Below, piece by piece: positions 1-12,235 of a DNA stretch of 64,000 nucleotides. Within the stretch, counting starts at the first letter, position 1. Each line of letters begins with the position of its first letter. Source of the stretch: Oscheius onirici (Eukaryota > Nematoda > Chromadorea > Rhabditida > Rhabditidae); assembly GCA_932521025.1 (NCBI GenBank), contig OW051471.1:7068001-7132000 (forward strand), written 5' to 3'. The position numbers and the translations under genes were made by a program. Below the pieces are notes generated by a model, which had not been told where the DNA came from, did no database searches, and was given only the letters and a program-made list of their open reading frames with translations.

Positions 1-2120
1 AGCGCTTGACCTTCGAAAGGACAGGCTTAACGGGCGAGAAGACAAACAGATAAGACTTTAAATAAAATCACCTTCAGTTTGTTTTGAATGATCAATTGAA
101 ATACCTTAACAGAGAGATATTATTAAAACGGAAGAGAGGAAAGATAAACCTTTTTATTGACTATTTGAGGGTTTTTTCGGCATAGGTACTTTGATATGTC
201 GGAAATAACCATTTCTTATGCCTTCGTTCTTGGCTAGTTCTCATTTCTGTCGCTCACGGCAGTCTGTCACCTTATCAAGTCATCAACTATGTCATAAATC
301 CACGAAACTAACCCAAGGTCTCTCACCTCGTCACAATAACTCAAATTTCCACCTCTTAATCCACTCATAAAACAAATAATCCAGACTGTTTGCGTACTTG
401 GGTGTTATTGAAACTGTCATAACTCGATTTAGAACAAAAGCTGGATTAGCACGCGAATGTGACCGTGAGGAACGGGCCCAGAGGCATGAGAACTGGTCTC
501 TTCGGGATTAGGATACGAAACCATGGTGACAAGACCAAAATGGGCTAGAATTTTGATTGCAAATTGTCATACGAAGCGAACACTGAACAGCAATTTAGAT
601 CAACACGATTAGTTTAGTTGGCGGAAGGAAAAAAGCTCATAGTCGTTGAAGGGGAAGATCACTGTTCTTTTCTTCAAAACATGAATCATATCCTAGAGCC
701 ACAAAAGGAGTCAACCCGTCCTGACAATAGCCGTTTGTACAAATGGTTCAAAAGGAGTAGGACATGGCCCATTGTGTCGTTAGAAAAGCACTGTGTCATC
801 CCGTCGAAGCTATTCAAAAAGACAGAATCCTGTTGCGTTGAAAAAAGGGGAGAAGAAGTGTAACCTGAGGAAGCAAAAATATAGAGGAGCAGAATTGAAT
901 TTCGGAGACCGACCACCTAATAATTGGATATTGTTTGAGGCCGAAAAATGCACACGAATCGCGCATTCCGGTGTTCGGCTGAGTGTGTGTGCCATTGGAA
1001 GACGGTCAAGCGGAACGAGATACATAATCATAGAGTAAGCACAACTTGTCAAAGGGCGATTTAGGAAAGATGCTGCGCCAAGTGTTGAGTGCACTTGTAG
1101 TGATGACGGGAAAACACTCCGGTTTATTGATGTCTTGTTCTAGAGGCCGAAACGGGAGGAGAAGACGAAAAGTGAGGAGAAGAGACTGATAAGACTGGGT
1201 GGCACATCTGCATAAACAGTTGATAAGAACTGATGGAAAGAGATTCATAACTACTATTATTTTATACCCAAACAGGAACTCGTACAGTAAAAAAATCGTG
1301 ACAGTCCCAGGTGTCCCACCAGGAACTGCCTCGAGACTAAGCAATCTCTGCAGCTGGACTGCATGTGGTCGTGAAATGTCCATGAGAAGAAAACGCATAA
1401 AAAGGAATGGGATGTGCATGGCTGGGTGTGAAGTAAAGACGAGAGGTGCTGCTCATCACTGTCTATTCAAGTTCGAGCGCAGATCTCTCGTAGCTCTGAA
1501 AGACGACAATTTCCTCGGAGGCCGAAAACGATGCGCAATTTTGTCAAAAAGCCGACGACAGCCGCCATTTAGCAGCCGATAAATAATGTATTACATTGGA
1601 GCGAGTCGTCTACATTTTCCAGATGAGTTTTAATGAGCGACGCCACTGGAGGTGACACACGTTCTCGAGTTACTCGTGGAAGCGCAGGTGCTAACACCCA
1701 AAACAGTAGTAATTGGCATCGGAGGAGGTCGCGCGACAACTGAGTCAGAGTTGTATCGGACCGGACCCATTGTGATGGAGGCGATTCCAAGCAATGTTTG
1801 CCCAGTTCGAAGCAACGAAACCTATTGAATGGCGTAGAAAATTACGTGTTAGCTGACGACTGATGGCCTGACAAATTGCTACTCGTTTTCAGCCGGAAAA
1901 AGTCGAAGCTACAGATCGTTAGCACTTTTCAGTGTTTTAGAATAAGTCAAATCGTCCTCATGTACTGGCTGCAAACGTGTTTTTAAGAAAGACCGATTGT
2001 GACCTGGATTGGCGCAAACAGTCTTTCGCTCATCTCTTTATCTTATACAAGGGCAATGCACTCAATTTTGAAAAATACTCATAATATTTACCCTTGACAT
2101 TTTTAATACTTTGTAGAAAT
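1..2120. other. No recognisable gene
   Basis: I see no coding region that I can support here. Open stretches exist on both strands, but none gives a recognisable domain, a consistent chain of exons or a plausible signal peptide. The decamer GAGGCCGAAA or a close variant occurs at about 936, 1143 and 1516, which may be chance. The segment may be the downstream flank of a gene lying to the left of the window. Confidence 0.4.
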
Positions 2121-2551
2121 ATGAAAATGTTTTCCTTATTTCATCAAGTTGTTTGGTCAATGTGCCTCACGTTTTCCTTCTTACTAACGTTTCAGGCAAC
2201 GGAGAGCAAGAAGAATTTTCTAACAGTGTTGAAAGAGCTAGAGAACACCAAAGCATGTTTCCAATAAGTCAATATCAGTTTTGTTCAACTTTGTAGACGA
2301 CTAATCATCGAACCCCGTCAACCAAAGAACATTAGACAACCTAGTGATGTCGATCTGCTGCGCGGATCAACAATTCTTATCGTCTCGAACAATACTTTTC
2401 GTCGTTGTCTCGACATATCATACTTACTTGGCTATTGTTTTTATCGTATCAATAGCTATCCTATATACTCATATAAACATTTCCTTTTCGGTTGTCCAAC
2501 TCAATTATCTAGAGAAAACATTTGCCTTATGAATACGCCGTTTTTTTTCAG
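2121..2551 (+). other. Possible upstream exon(s) of the nuclear receptor gene
   Basis: An ATG at 2121 opens a short stretch with a hydrophobic start, and another frame is open across about 2290-2540. A strong acceptor (a run of T followed by CAG) ends at 2551. No arrangement of donor sites in this stretch joins cleanly in frame to the exon that begins at 2552, and no C4 zinc-finger cysteine pattern was found in any frame. The 5' end of the receptor gene is therefore unresolved. Confidence 0.25.
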
Positions 2552-3537
2552 ACGAGGAATGCACAATATATCCCTCAAGAACGTTGATGCTCCGGAAAAA
2601 CTCGACCAACTTTTGGAAGAACTGATTGCAATCGACAAAGCATTAGACGCTGGATTGAATATTGACGGCAAAAACAATCCATTGGCTACTGGACGAACAA
2701 AGGTACACGACTTTTAGAAGCATTGAAATAGTTATTTTTCAGATGGATTGGGACTGTGATCGCCCAATGAACAGAAAGGATCTGTACTTTCACTGGTCTC
2801 GAACATTTTTGTACTTTTCGGATTGGTCCGAAGCCATCGACGAGTACATGTCTCTATCACACGATAATAAGGTAATATTAATTATTGAATGTTGTAAGAC
2901 GGAATTTAGACCCGTCTCTTCAAGTACAACTACGTGGTCTTCAGCTGTCTTGTTCCTCTTTACAAAGTCTATCAGAATGGATTGGAAACTAGTGGGATTC
3001 CGTTGGGAAATGGCTCATATCTTTCCGCCCGAGAAGAAGACTACTCTGATGCCATGTTAGTTCACTTTCTTAAAGGCATAGTTGTTGATAGTTTGAGAAA
3101 ACATTACTGGAGAATATCCTATCGACTGGTAAATGAGGTCATCCCCATGATGAAGAATGCCAACATCTCCACGGAAGAGTGCCTTCTTCTCAGACTGATC
3201 TCCCTCTTCAAACCAGGTTTTGTGTAAACTCTAAAGTTAAATGCTGTGGTTTAAGACAAAACTCTAACCTCGGAAGGAATGACCAGCTGCACATCAACTG
3301 ATAAGAAACTCAGAACAGCTTTGGGCAATCTAATACGAAGAAAATATACCGCTTACTCCGAGTCAGAGATCATGGAAAGGATCGAGAAGTTTGAAGTCAT
3401 CTTGACGACAATAACAGTTTAGAGTTTATTTTAATCTGAATTTTTCATCGTTTAGGAAATCGGAGAGCTTGAAAAGGAGGCGGCAGCAGAGTTACACGAA
3501 GAACAACAACAGCTACAAAGTGTTTAATTCTTTCCAA
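2552..3537 (+). CDS. Nuclear hormone receptor, ligand-binding domain (5' end unresolved)
   Basis: Six or seven short exons encode a helical domain that reads as a nematode NHR ligand-binding domain. Signs of this are a helix 3-5 segment (DWSEAIDEYMSLSHDNK followed by a hydrophobic helix at about 2820-2960), a helix 7-8 segment (ISTEECLLLRLISLFKP at about 3165-3215), and a charged C-terminal helix ending in a Glu/Gln-rich tail. Introns are about 36-40 nt, for example at 2703-2742 and 2872-2910. A 36-nt segment at about 3056-3091 is in frame and may be either an intron or coding. These proteins bind lipophilic ligands and regulate transcription. No DNA-binding zinc finger is visible upstream, so this is either a receptor lacking that domain or a gene with an unrecognised first exon. 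The family call rests on pattern similarity. Confidence 0.6.
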
Positions 3538-3837
3538 TTTTAATAATATCCAAAATCCCTAAGACCTATTGTTTGAGATGTTTGATGGCATCACAGTTCT
3601 GCTATTGAGTCCAAGGCCATATCAGTAGCCTTGAAGAAAATAGGCACAGATTAGTTACAAACATCAGTAACTTGAACTAACTTAGTTTCTAAAACCAAAA
3701 CATTGGTGTTTCATCAAGCGGGCTTCTAGACTTCGGTACCCAAAAAAGACGCATGTAATCGGACAAATATCAAGTCCACCTGGTCGAATCCCGGTAGCGA
3801 AAAAGATTTCTATCGTCTGGCGATCTTTGGCGTTGCC
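3538..3837. other. Intergenic, nothing recognised
   Basis: About 300 bases between the receptor stop codon and the first sulfotransferase. No RNA gene, repeat or clear promoter element was recognised. Confidence 0.4.
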
Positions 3838-5210
3838 ATGTTGACCGTACCCAGAGTGCTTGCTTGCTTATTCGTCCTTGCTCTAACATGTTCCTTGTCA
3901 TTCTACTTCTTCAATCCACTAGCTGATCGTTCAATAACTGGAATTGAAGCACAAACACCGACACTACAGGTCAAGGTAATTGAATTGTGTATTCATCTTC
4001 TTCTGAACTTAGAATATCGATGACAGTGTGAAAAAGCACTATGATTACCAGGACAGTTTGGCGGCAGAGCACGAGAAAGGAAATGCGGAATTAGAAGAAG
4101 ACGTGATCTTCCAAAACTCACATGTCGGTTTTTTCTGTAGTCACATAGTCTATCAGCTTCCAGATTTTGCCAGTTCGACAGAATATAGATGTGCCCTTGG
4201 AGAGGCTTTGTGCACAAAGGCCGAACATCTGCACCGATCCAAACAAAGTTCTTTTTTCCTCCTACAAGGTACAGAAGAATAAGGAAAAGAAAAGTTGTTT
4301 AGGTGGTTCCAGAGCATAAACTTGCAGCCTGTTTGGTTCAAAAGTCAGGATCGACAGCAACCAGTGGAGCCTTTTGTTATCTGGCGAATGAGACGCGCTT
4401 TACAGATGAGGGAAGAGACATGATGAAAGAATGGGGTGTAGTCACGTTAGTTTTTTGTTAGACTGGAATATCACAGGTTCAGTTTGTGCAAGGACAATTA
4501 TGTTGGTCGTTATGAGATTCTTCAAAGTGACTACAATCTGACTGAAGAATGGAAGGTCATGTTCATCAAACGAGATCCAATCGACCGCTTCTTGTCCGGA
4601 TTCTTAGATCTGTGCATTCAGTCAGTCGTTTATAAGGTGTCAATTGTTGTTTTCAGAAAAACGCATTTAGGTTGCCTTGGATGTGGACACAATATGACTT
4701 GTTTTCTAGAACGACTGCTTGACAGGTCCGCTTTTCACAACTTTGTACAATTCTTCATTTCAGGGCTCTGACCTACAACGGGAACTCTTCCAGTCTTCAG
4801 CCTGAGGAGTATCACACCTTCCCTCAAATCTGGTACTGACGTCATCCAAATATTTTCATCTCGTTTTAGGCAGTGTGAAGTCCCGAAAAGGTTGAAAGAT
4901 TATACCGTCGTCGAGTACTCGAATGACCCAAGCATCACGCTTCTTCCTGGCTTCAAATCCATTCTTTCTGCACAAAACGTCAGTTTTTGAAAAGCTCGTC
5001 TGAAAATTCGACTTTCAGGTTCCAAAAGAGTCGATAGATGCAATAGAGAAGGCATTCACTAGTGGGCGAACTGCTCATAGTACTGTTAGCAGTAGGTACA
5101 GACAAATCTTAGAAAGGAGACTTCGCTCGTCTCCTTATTTGTTGGAACTTCTTGTCAGGCTACTGTATCACGATTGGATCATGCTAGGCTTCAAATTCCC
5201 CTCGTTGTAA
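3838..5210 (+). CDS. Golgi-type carbohydrate sulfotransferase, copy 1 (Sulfotransfer_2-like)
   Basis: A type II membrane protein. The first exon gives a short cytosolic N-terminus and one membrane segment (VLACLFVLALTCSLSFYFF), followed by a lumenal stem. The catalytic domain shows the two PAPS-binding signatures of the family: a 5'-phosphosulfate loop (LVQKSGSTATSGAFCYL, about 4325-4380) and a 3'-phosphate motif (IKRDPIDRFLSGFLDLCI, about 4565-4620). A cysteine-rich CLGCGHNMTC segment and a C-terminal Arg-rich region follow. The enzyme should transfer sulfate from PAPS to a glycan in the Golgi lumen; the acceptor is unknown. The gene has about nine exons with introns near 36-45 nt, a TAA stop at 5208-5210 and AATAAA about 30 nt later. 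It is paralogous to the gene at 14094 and opens the glycan-enzyme cluster. Confidence 0.85.
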
Positions 5211-5400
5211 TTGTTTTTTTCGTGTAACTGAAGCCAAAGCAATAAAACTTTCTTTTCCTCTAAAAGCGAAATTTAAAAAAGTTATTTACAATTGCAAACA
5301 CAACTAATTTTAAAATAGTTAAAAAAGTTTATAAATAAATTCAAACTTGTAGTTGCCATTAAAGCCGAGCGTCACCTGCCCAGCTGCCGTCTACCACAAG

Positions 5401-7358
5401 ATGTCCGACGTTGCAAGTCCGCTCATTCTGTCCGTGGTGGTTCTACTGATGGGAGGGATCGTTTTCATCACCCACATCATCAACAAGAAGATTTCCATCG
5501 TCTTGAAGAGTCTGGAACAACAGGAGAAGGATCGCGCCCTGATGATGAAGAGCAGCAAGAAGTCGAAAAGGTCCAAGAAATCGAAGGAGAGTTCGAAGAA
5601 AAAGAGGGAGTTGTCGGAAAAGCAGAAGTCGAAGGGTTCTAGCCGCAGTTTGGAAGTAAAGAAGATAGAAAAGAAGCCGGCAGCTGCGACCGAGACGAGG
5701 GTAGAACTCTACCAAGGAGTGGACTTGTCTGTCCTCATCAAACAGATCTCTCCCTTCCTCGACAACTTTGCCACTCATCCCGAGCAGTACAACGTTTCTC
5801 CCAGTAAGTTTCAATCTCTACTATCAAGTAATACAACATTTCAGATGTAGTCCCCGGATTCCTGTACAACGCCTTGCCGAGTCATGCACCGGAAGAAGCT
5901 TGTTCGCTGGAAGCTGTCTGGAAGGACTACAAGACTCTTGTCTGGCCGGGCAACACCCACTGGCAGCATCCTTTCTTCCTCGCCTACTTCCCGTGCGGAC
6001 GCTCTTCGGCTGACACCATGGCCGAAATTCTCATCTCTGGTCTGAGCGTACCTACTACGGACTGGGCGAACTGTCCAGCCCTGGCAGAACTGGAAGTCTC
6101 GATGAGCAATTGGCTTGGAAGGGCTCTCGGTTTGCCGGAAGAGATGATGTTCCACGGGAATACGGAGACGAGTACTGGCGGTGGAATTATGCTCGAATCA
6201 GCCTCGGAAGCCATTTTCTTCGCTGTGACGACGGCTAGAACGAAGAAGATTGATGAGGTTTTGACGAAGGAACTCCGCACGACGAAGCATTTCCACGACG
6301 ACCCTCTCACCAAAAACAAAGTGGAGAAACATCACGAAATCGCCGGAAAACTGGTCGTCTATGCCAGCACGGAGGCTCACAGCAGTATCGAGAAGGGATG
6401 TCGTATGGCCACGGTCCGGATGAGAATGCTGAAGGGCGATCGGACAAAAGACTATGCTGTCACTGGAGAAATTCTTGAGAAGGCCATTCAGGAAGACATG
6501 GCTCGTGGTCTGATTCCCTGCATGCTGCACGTCATTCTGGGCAGTACTTCCAGCTGTGTCTTTGACGCTTTGACCGAGACGGGACCCGTAGCCAAGAAGT
6601 ATGGAATGTGGATCCATGTGGACAGCGCTTTCGCCGGCAGTTTGTGGGTCGAGCCTTCTTTCCGTGACTCGCAGAAGGGAATCGAGCTGGTCGATTCCAT
6701 TGACATCAACATGCACAAGGCTCTTCTTCATTCGAATGGAATGTCTATGCTCTGGACTCGAGACTTGCCTGCCTTCCGTAACACTTTTGCAGCTCGCCTG
6801 GAAACGAAGGAGAAGAGACTGGGAGACGATGTGACGGAGTTGTTCATGCATGATTCAAGGCGACACAAGGCCTTGAAACCGCTTTTCGTTCTTCGGTCGA
6901 TGGGAACTGAAGGGCTGCGTCACTTTATTCGCAACAAGGTGGCTATGGCCGAGTATCTGTTCGGACTGATGCGAGGCCATCCGAATGTGCGCATGTTCGG
7001 TCCATTGAAGCCGGCCGTCTTCTCCTTCCAATACGTCGAAGACGGCATGACGGAGGAGGACATCAACTACCACTCGGAATGTCTCCATACTTTGATGAAC
7101 GAAACTGGCGAAGTGTGGATCACCTATTCGATGGTTCATGGTCAGGGAATCATCCGAGTCTCTGTCGCTTACGAGAAAGTCAACAAGCAGGACATGGACA
7201 ATCTGTGGAAGTTCATGAAGAACTGTATTGAGCAGTACCGTCAGAAGAGAACTCAGCCTGGCCTTCTGCGATTCCCGCCCAAGAGTCCCGCCACCAAGGG
7301 AGCCCTCGCCTCCACTCCGCACAACGAGGTGGGACCTGGAACCGCAAACTCGGGATGA
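5401..7358 (+). CDS. PLP-dependent aromatic amino acid decarboxylase with N-terminal membrane anchor
   Basis: Two exons (5401-5803 and 5845-7358) encode about 638 residues. The N-terminus has one predicted membrane segment (about residues 6-26), then a highly basic Lys/Ser-rich linker, then a complete group II decarboxylase domain. Visible family features are HWQHPFFLAYFPCG, the substrate/PLP region TDWANCPALAELE, a GGG-x-x-x-E-S-A-S-E segment, HVDSAFAGS (the Asp that contacts the PLP pyridine nitrogen) and NMHKALLHSNGMSMLW, where the Lys would form the Schiff base. The likely reaction is decarboxylation of tyrosine, DOPA, 5-HTP or a related amino acid to an amine. The anchor plus basic linker is unusual for this normally soluble family. 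Codon use looks more GC-rich than in the neighbours. It lies among glycan enzymes but looks unrelated to them. Substrate cannot be assigned. Confidence 0.88.
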
Positions 7359-7702
7359 TTGCAGCCTCTTTTCTTCTGTGATCGGAAAGCTTGGTAGAAT
7401 AAAGCTTTTTTTTGCCACTCATCTTGTTTTGTGTTCCGTTTAGTTGTTTTCAGCAACCAGCGTTAGCAATAAATTTTCTGTCGCAAACCCTTGACTGCAG
7501 AACAATGCTTGTAGCGTTCATAGAAGCAGAGCTTCTTCTAGAGTCTCAATTCATTTTGAGGATCCGTGACCTCCGCTCGAGATTCTTATCGAAGACCCGA
7601 TCTTCAGTGCGCTGTGGACATTTTGATTTTCAGTTCCGCTCGTACAAAAGTCTAGAAGTTCTATCTCCAGTAGAGAAAGTACGTTCATTCTTCCTTCAGA
7701 GG
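7359..7702. other. Intergenic region with poly(A) signal
   Basis: AATAAAG at about 7399 probably ends the decarboxylase transcript. Short open frames run through 7412-7700, but the first convincing start for the next gene is at 7703. Nothing else was recognised. Confidence 0.4.
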
Positions 7703-8980
7703 ATGACTATCACCGAAAAGCAGCTACTTGTTATTCTAATCAGTTTCTTTATTTTTGGCACACTCCTCTTTTACGACAAAATATTCCAAACTGCTCCAGA
7801 TGTCTTTGAAAAAGAAATCAACATGAGTCAAGTGTAAGTATGTTCTGCTCCTCTAGTAAAAACAATTTAGGTTCATCACAACAGCCAAAGGAAATGTCTC
7901 ATACTCGGTGATAAACGAAGAGATTTACAAAACGCGAGGCTATGAAATTCTGAGAGCGACAGTTCCAATTCCAACGTTGTTCCAGAATTCTCCCGATACA
8001 TGTGATGAGGTTTTCAGTTGTCTACAAACAACATTTCAGCTTCAGGTTTTCATGGATTGGTTGACAATTGCGATGGCTTATAAAGAACCACCTCAACTGC
8101 CGGAAAACATATCAGAATATTTGCTTCCTGCTTTTACGTTAAAGGGCAATGTTGTGTTGACAAAGGTATTCATTCTTTTTATACTTTTATATACTGTCTT
8201 CTAGAAGTACATGAACAACATCGCAGTTCCTCGTCCGAAAGTCTGGAATCAAATCACAGAATGGATCGACAAAGACCCTCTTACGTTCAGTAATTATGGA
8301 CCTCAAGGAAGTGAGAACGTTTCTTTAGCGATTGTTCACGGATTTCAGTGTCTGTTGTTCACTCTCTACGATATATGAATGTGACTGGACTAAAAGGCTG
8401 CGTAGTTGGATCAGAACAGCCATGGGTCGAGGTAATATCGCTTCAAAATGGGGCTGAGAGTATGCTGACAGTGGAATATCAGGAGACAAAGATCGAAGGG
8501 ACTGACAGAATCAGATACATTCATCCATTCGACTTTGCCAAGAACTGGAAATTGTAATAGAGTCTACTTGTGAGAATAACCCTTGCCATTTAGACAATCT
8601 CAGTTCGATTTTGTCGTTTCGTTCTCATCTATCGAGCATAGTGGACTTCAACGTTACGGAGATCCTCCCGACCCTAACGGGGACATTCGCGAAGTTCTAA
8701 AAATTCGCTGTATGTTGAAACCTGGAGGTCTGTTCTTCCTCGGTCTTCCAAGAGGACAGGATCAACTTCTATATAATGCGCATCGCGTTTACGGCAGAAT
8801 ACGATTGGCTCTGTTGTTTGAAGGTACAGCTTATTTTTTTTGAACACAAACGTAACTTTAGGTTTCGAACTGCTACACGTTTTTCGGGATAACCAGCCAG
8901 AACCTCAAAAACTGGCGGTAGAAGACTTTGTCATCACAAACGGAACTCTTCAAGATCTGTTTGTTTTGAGAAAATTGTAA
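7703..8980 (+). CDS. DUF268 family protein, methyltransferase-like, type II membrane
   Basis: The ATG at 7703 starts a short N-terminus and a single membrane anchor (LLVILISFFIFGTLLFY), followed by a lumenal domain. The catalytic half carries LKGCVVGSEQPWVEV, FDFVVSFSSIEHSGLQRYGD and MLKPGGLFFLGLP, which is the order expected of a class I SAM-dependent methyltransferase fold (glycine-rich first strand, acidic strand, then the KPGG strand). This is the nematode DUF268 pattern. About seven exons are joined by introns of roughly 35-45 nt. The stop is at 8978-8980. The membrane topology and the position between sulfotransferases and glycosyltransferases suggest methylation of a Golgi substrate, perhaps a sugar; that is inference, since members of this family have no firmly established reaction that I know of. 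Confidence 0.8.
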
Positions 8981-9450
8981 CGGGTTGCTAATCGAATATA
9001 ATTGTTAAATGCAAAATGCAAAGGCGAAACAGACAAAGTCAAACCTTCCTTATTGTTAGATGAAATGATGACTTGTTGAGGATTGTCTACATTAGAAGGA
9101 ACTAACCTATTTTTTCGACCTGTGGCCAGTTCCAAAGTACCCATACTTGGGGTCCACGCTTTAGATTCTCTCCATGGGCATCCCCCGCAGAAATCCGTGA
9201 GGTGATTTATGCATTTTGGACTGTTATGTGTTGGGATCTTTCTGTTTTATTCAAATTCCCTCGCTACTGTATCCCTACGATTCGGGCGACAAACCTTCTC
9301 CATTATTGTCCTCCTTTACCTCATATCTGTGAGAGCGGTTGATATTGTTTTCGTTCTAAAGTAAATTCTTTTGTTCTAAAATCCTTGTTTTTCAAGACCG
9401 ATCAGCGAATATTGAAAGAAAAAAACTAGTTTATTAAAACGGCACGTATC
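8981..9450. other. Intergenic between convergent genes
   Basis: The stretch lies between the 3' ends of the DUF268 gene (plus) and the DUF273 gene (minus). No repeat, RNA gene or further exon was recognised. Confidence 0.4.
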
Positions 9451-11290
9451 TTATTGTGGTCTTCGTGTCTTGTCTCTCGACATTCCGAATTCAGAATACT
9501 GTACTTTGAGCAAGTCTTTTCCTCTTTTCAACAAGGCGTACTTGTTCTGTTCGACTCGAAGATCCATGATCCGGTATTCTAGCATGATTTCGTCTTCCGA
9601 AGCTATCAAGTTCTCATCATATTTCCATGTGAGATTCCTTTAAAAGATTTCTCGTAATCATATTCAACTAACCCTGGAACACAAAGGTTCGGCTCAATTT
9701 CGCCTGCAAACGGATAGATATTTCTGCCAGCATTCTTGAAAGATATACTGAAAAGAGTCTTCGATTAAACTCGATTGGCCTACTCGATTGGCAGATCACA
9801 ATTGTTGTAGGTCCAATACTGTGCTTTCTTCCATCCGTGTAGAATAAAGTCAAGTTTGGGATTCCAAAGAGAATTGGTCAGCCAGCTGTCTCTCATCCAG
9901 CCCGAGAACTACCGAATGAATATGTTCTACCAGACCGACAGACCTTGTTAGTAATCTTGATCTTCCCAAAATGTTCTTGTTTCCCCAAAAGGTTTCGAAT
10001 ACAGCCCTCGTAGGCGAAAAGATCTTCTGTTTGTTGTCCAGTATGCCACATTCCGATGCAAATACTCAAGGCCGGGTGGTTTCGGCCCAGTATCACTTCA
10101 GCTAGATGAGCCTAAACTTCAAATAGACTGAAAAATGATAGGTGATCACGTGAAGAGCTCCGTTGTCTGTGCCATGCGAGGGATTCCACTTCATTCTGTA
10201 CTCGTAGTCCGCAAACCCTGAACCAAAGTATAGTATAAAAACTACTACTTTAACCCCCCCCCCCCCTTTTTTTTAATTTTCCAGCTTCTGATTACATTTT
10301 CCAGCTTACAATGAGTTGCAATTGTTAGTTGAAAAATTCAAATTGGTCCGCGGTGTTCCTAAATTAGGTGGAGGGGCAAAAGTTACTTTCCCATAAAACC
10401 AATTACCATTGAGAAAGTCTTTGGCAAACTGTGTGTTTTTGACAATGTACGAGCCAGCAGCGACTTCTTGATTGTGGAATCGATCGTAGAGAATCACGTC
10501 AAAACGGTCGTCGATGAATTCTTCAATCCTTCTGGAATTGGAAGCATTGAAAATGTTGAATAAAAGTGTGACCTGGCTGGATTGACTATTCCGGAATCGG
10601 CGTCAAGAAAAAGCATGTAGTCGTAGTCTTGAAGAACAATGGCTGCTACGCAATGTCTTCGGAAATATTTCTGAGCTTTCCTTTTAAAATTGAGATTTCA
10701 AAGAAGTTACATCCTTATGGGGACAGACAAGCTTGTACTTTCGATCGCTGATCATCCGGAAGGAGTAACCGTGAATCTTTCGGTAGCAATCGACGGTGGC
10801 TGAATATTGTGGAATAGAAGAACGTTAAACTTACAAATGGCTCTGATGTACATGGAAATGTTCGTATCCTCCTCGACGATCAACAGAATCAGAATTCGAC
10901 CGGGATCGATCTTCTTTTTCTTTACTTTCTCCAAAGCAATAGTGTTGAAGATTCGGAACTCTTCCCATTCTTTCTGAAACTTCCTTTTTTACTTCTTTAA
11001 AAAAGTTAGACCTCTGCAGTGAGACTGATTTTCGTGTAGTTATACATGTCATATCTACAGGGCGGTGGCAGTGATTCCAGTGGTGGATTAGTAGCGACAA
11101 TACGATCGAATAGAAAGAAGATAATAATGATCTGAGTGGCAATAAAAGAGACGAAAAGATGCAGTCGGTGATTGAGTAAAACGCGAAGTTTTCTTCGATA
11201 GTGGAGTAGTAGAGGCTGATACTGGACGTAATACGTTTTGAGAAGATCATACTGTCTGAGAAGAATCTCCTTATGATGAGGAGAAAGCAT
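9451..11290 (-). CDS. DUF273 family glycosyltransferase-like protein, copy 1
   Basis: A nematode-specific family that looks like a GT-A fold glycosyltransferase. The N-terminus is cytosolic with one membrane segment (FVSFIATQIIIIFFLF, about 11110-11160), giving type II topology. The lumenal domain has ILILLIVEEDTNISMYIRAI (first Rossmann strand), ATVDCYRKIHGYSF, the DxD-like LFLDADSGIVNP (about 10590-10620), DVILYDRFHNQEVAAGSYIV, HGTDNGALH, DLFAYEGCIRNLLG and GWMRDSWLTNSLW. Introns are mostly about 35-50 nt, but one of about 190 nt at roughly 10220-10410 contains a 13-nt poly-C tract at 10254-10266. The start ATG is at 11288-11290 and the stop at 9451-9453. Nucleotide-sugar donor and acceptor are unknown. 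It is paralogous to the gene at 18836-20336. Confidence 0.85.
10254..10266. repeat. Poly-C tract inside an intron
   Basis: A run of 13 C followed by a run of T lies in the long intron of the first DUF273 gene. On the coding (minus) strand it is a G-tract. Such tracts can form G-quadruplexes and vary in length. Confidence 0.9.
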
Positions 11291-11477
11291 TGTCAAAATT
11301 CTACAGAGGGATTAAATTCCGAACGGACTGTCTCTTTTGTTATCCGCCGTCACATCTTGGTTCAGACGATCGATCGCCCTTTTATCCAAAACATGTTACC
11401 CAAGACAGTTCGAAAGAATAATCGCCAGCGACCAATAATTAATGTTTATTCCAATGAAATCCAAGTTGAACCGACAG

Positions 11478-11880
11478 TTATCCACAGTCGACGCTAGTAT
11501 AGGTTTGTCCATTATCGTCGGGGAAGGCAGTCGGACATTGAAATCCTCCTTGGACCGTAGTCGGATCGGCGTTCTGAGGGCCGGTCACACAGGCTCCATT
11601 CACCACATAACGATAGTTGGTACAGCCTGTCCAAGTCACGACACAAGGACTTGTGGTGGAAATTGTGAATGTTGGCAACGGATTAACAGGACCCGCACCA
11701 CACTCCGGAGCTGCAGTGTTCCTTGGGAACTGACAGCGACATGCTTAAATTTCTTCTTTGAAATTACTCGAAAGCAAACTTACGCGGGTCGGGAATTTGG
11801 GGGTTCTGAGTAGCCAAACAGGAGAGAACTATTGTGACAAATAGAGACAAAATAATTGCTGTCACAGCGGACCGAAGCAT
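11478..11880 (-). CDS. Small secreted cysteine-rich protein
   Basis: Two exons encode about 120 residues. The first gives a typical signal peptide (AVTAIILSLFVTIVLSCLA) starting at the ATG at 11878-11880. A short intron with donor GTAAGT (about 11734-11782) separates it from the second exon. The mature part has CRCQ, then evenly spaced cysteines with C-V-V-T-W-T-G-C, and ends in a Thr/Asp-rich tail with a final Cys. The spacing resembles small nematode extracellular C6/DUF281-like domains, but I do not assign it to a family. It lies between the two halves of the glycan-enzyme cluster, divergent from the coiled-coil gene. Function unknown. Confidence 0.7.
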
Positions 11881-12235
11881 CTTGACGGAATGGCAGGATG
11901 TGTCGGCAGCTAATTCACTGGCTTGGCGAACATTTGAACTTCGGGGCTTCTGTCCGAAATAGCATAAAACACAGCAATTGGACTGAACAGCTGAACAAAC
12001 AAGTTTTATTGTACTTTCTGCCGCTGAAACAGTTTAAGTATAAAAACAGCTGATCTCTCTATGGATTACTGCTATATTCAAAAATTGTAATGGAGTTACT
12101 ACTGTAACACTAAAAATCATTGTCATTCACAGCACCTTTTCTTTATTGAGCAGTACATGAGCGAACAATTTGACCATTTTTCTCTAGTAATTTTCCGTCA
12201 AATGCGCGAACTTAAATCGATTCGATCCAGGCTGC

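Noticed and set aside
618-1582. Several overlapping open frames of 70-137 codons on both strands
   Set aside because: They overlap each other, lack recognisable domains or signal peptides, and do not join into a multi-exon gene. They look like chance open frames.
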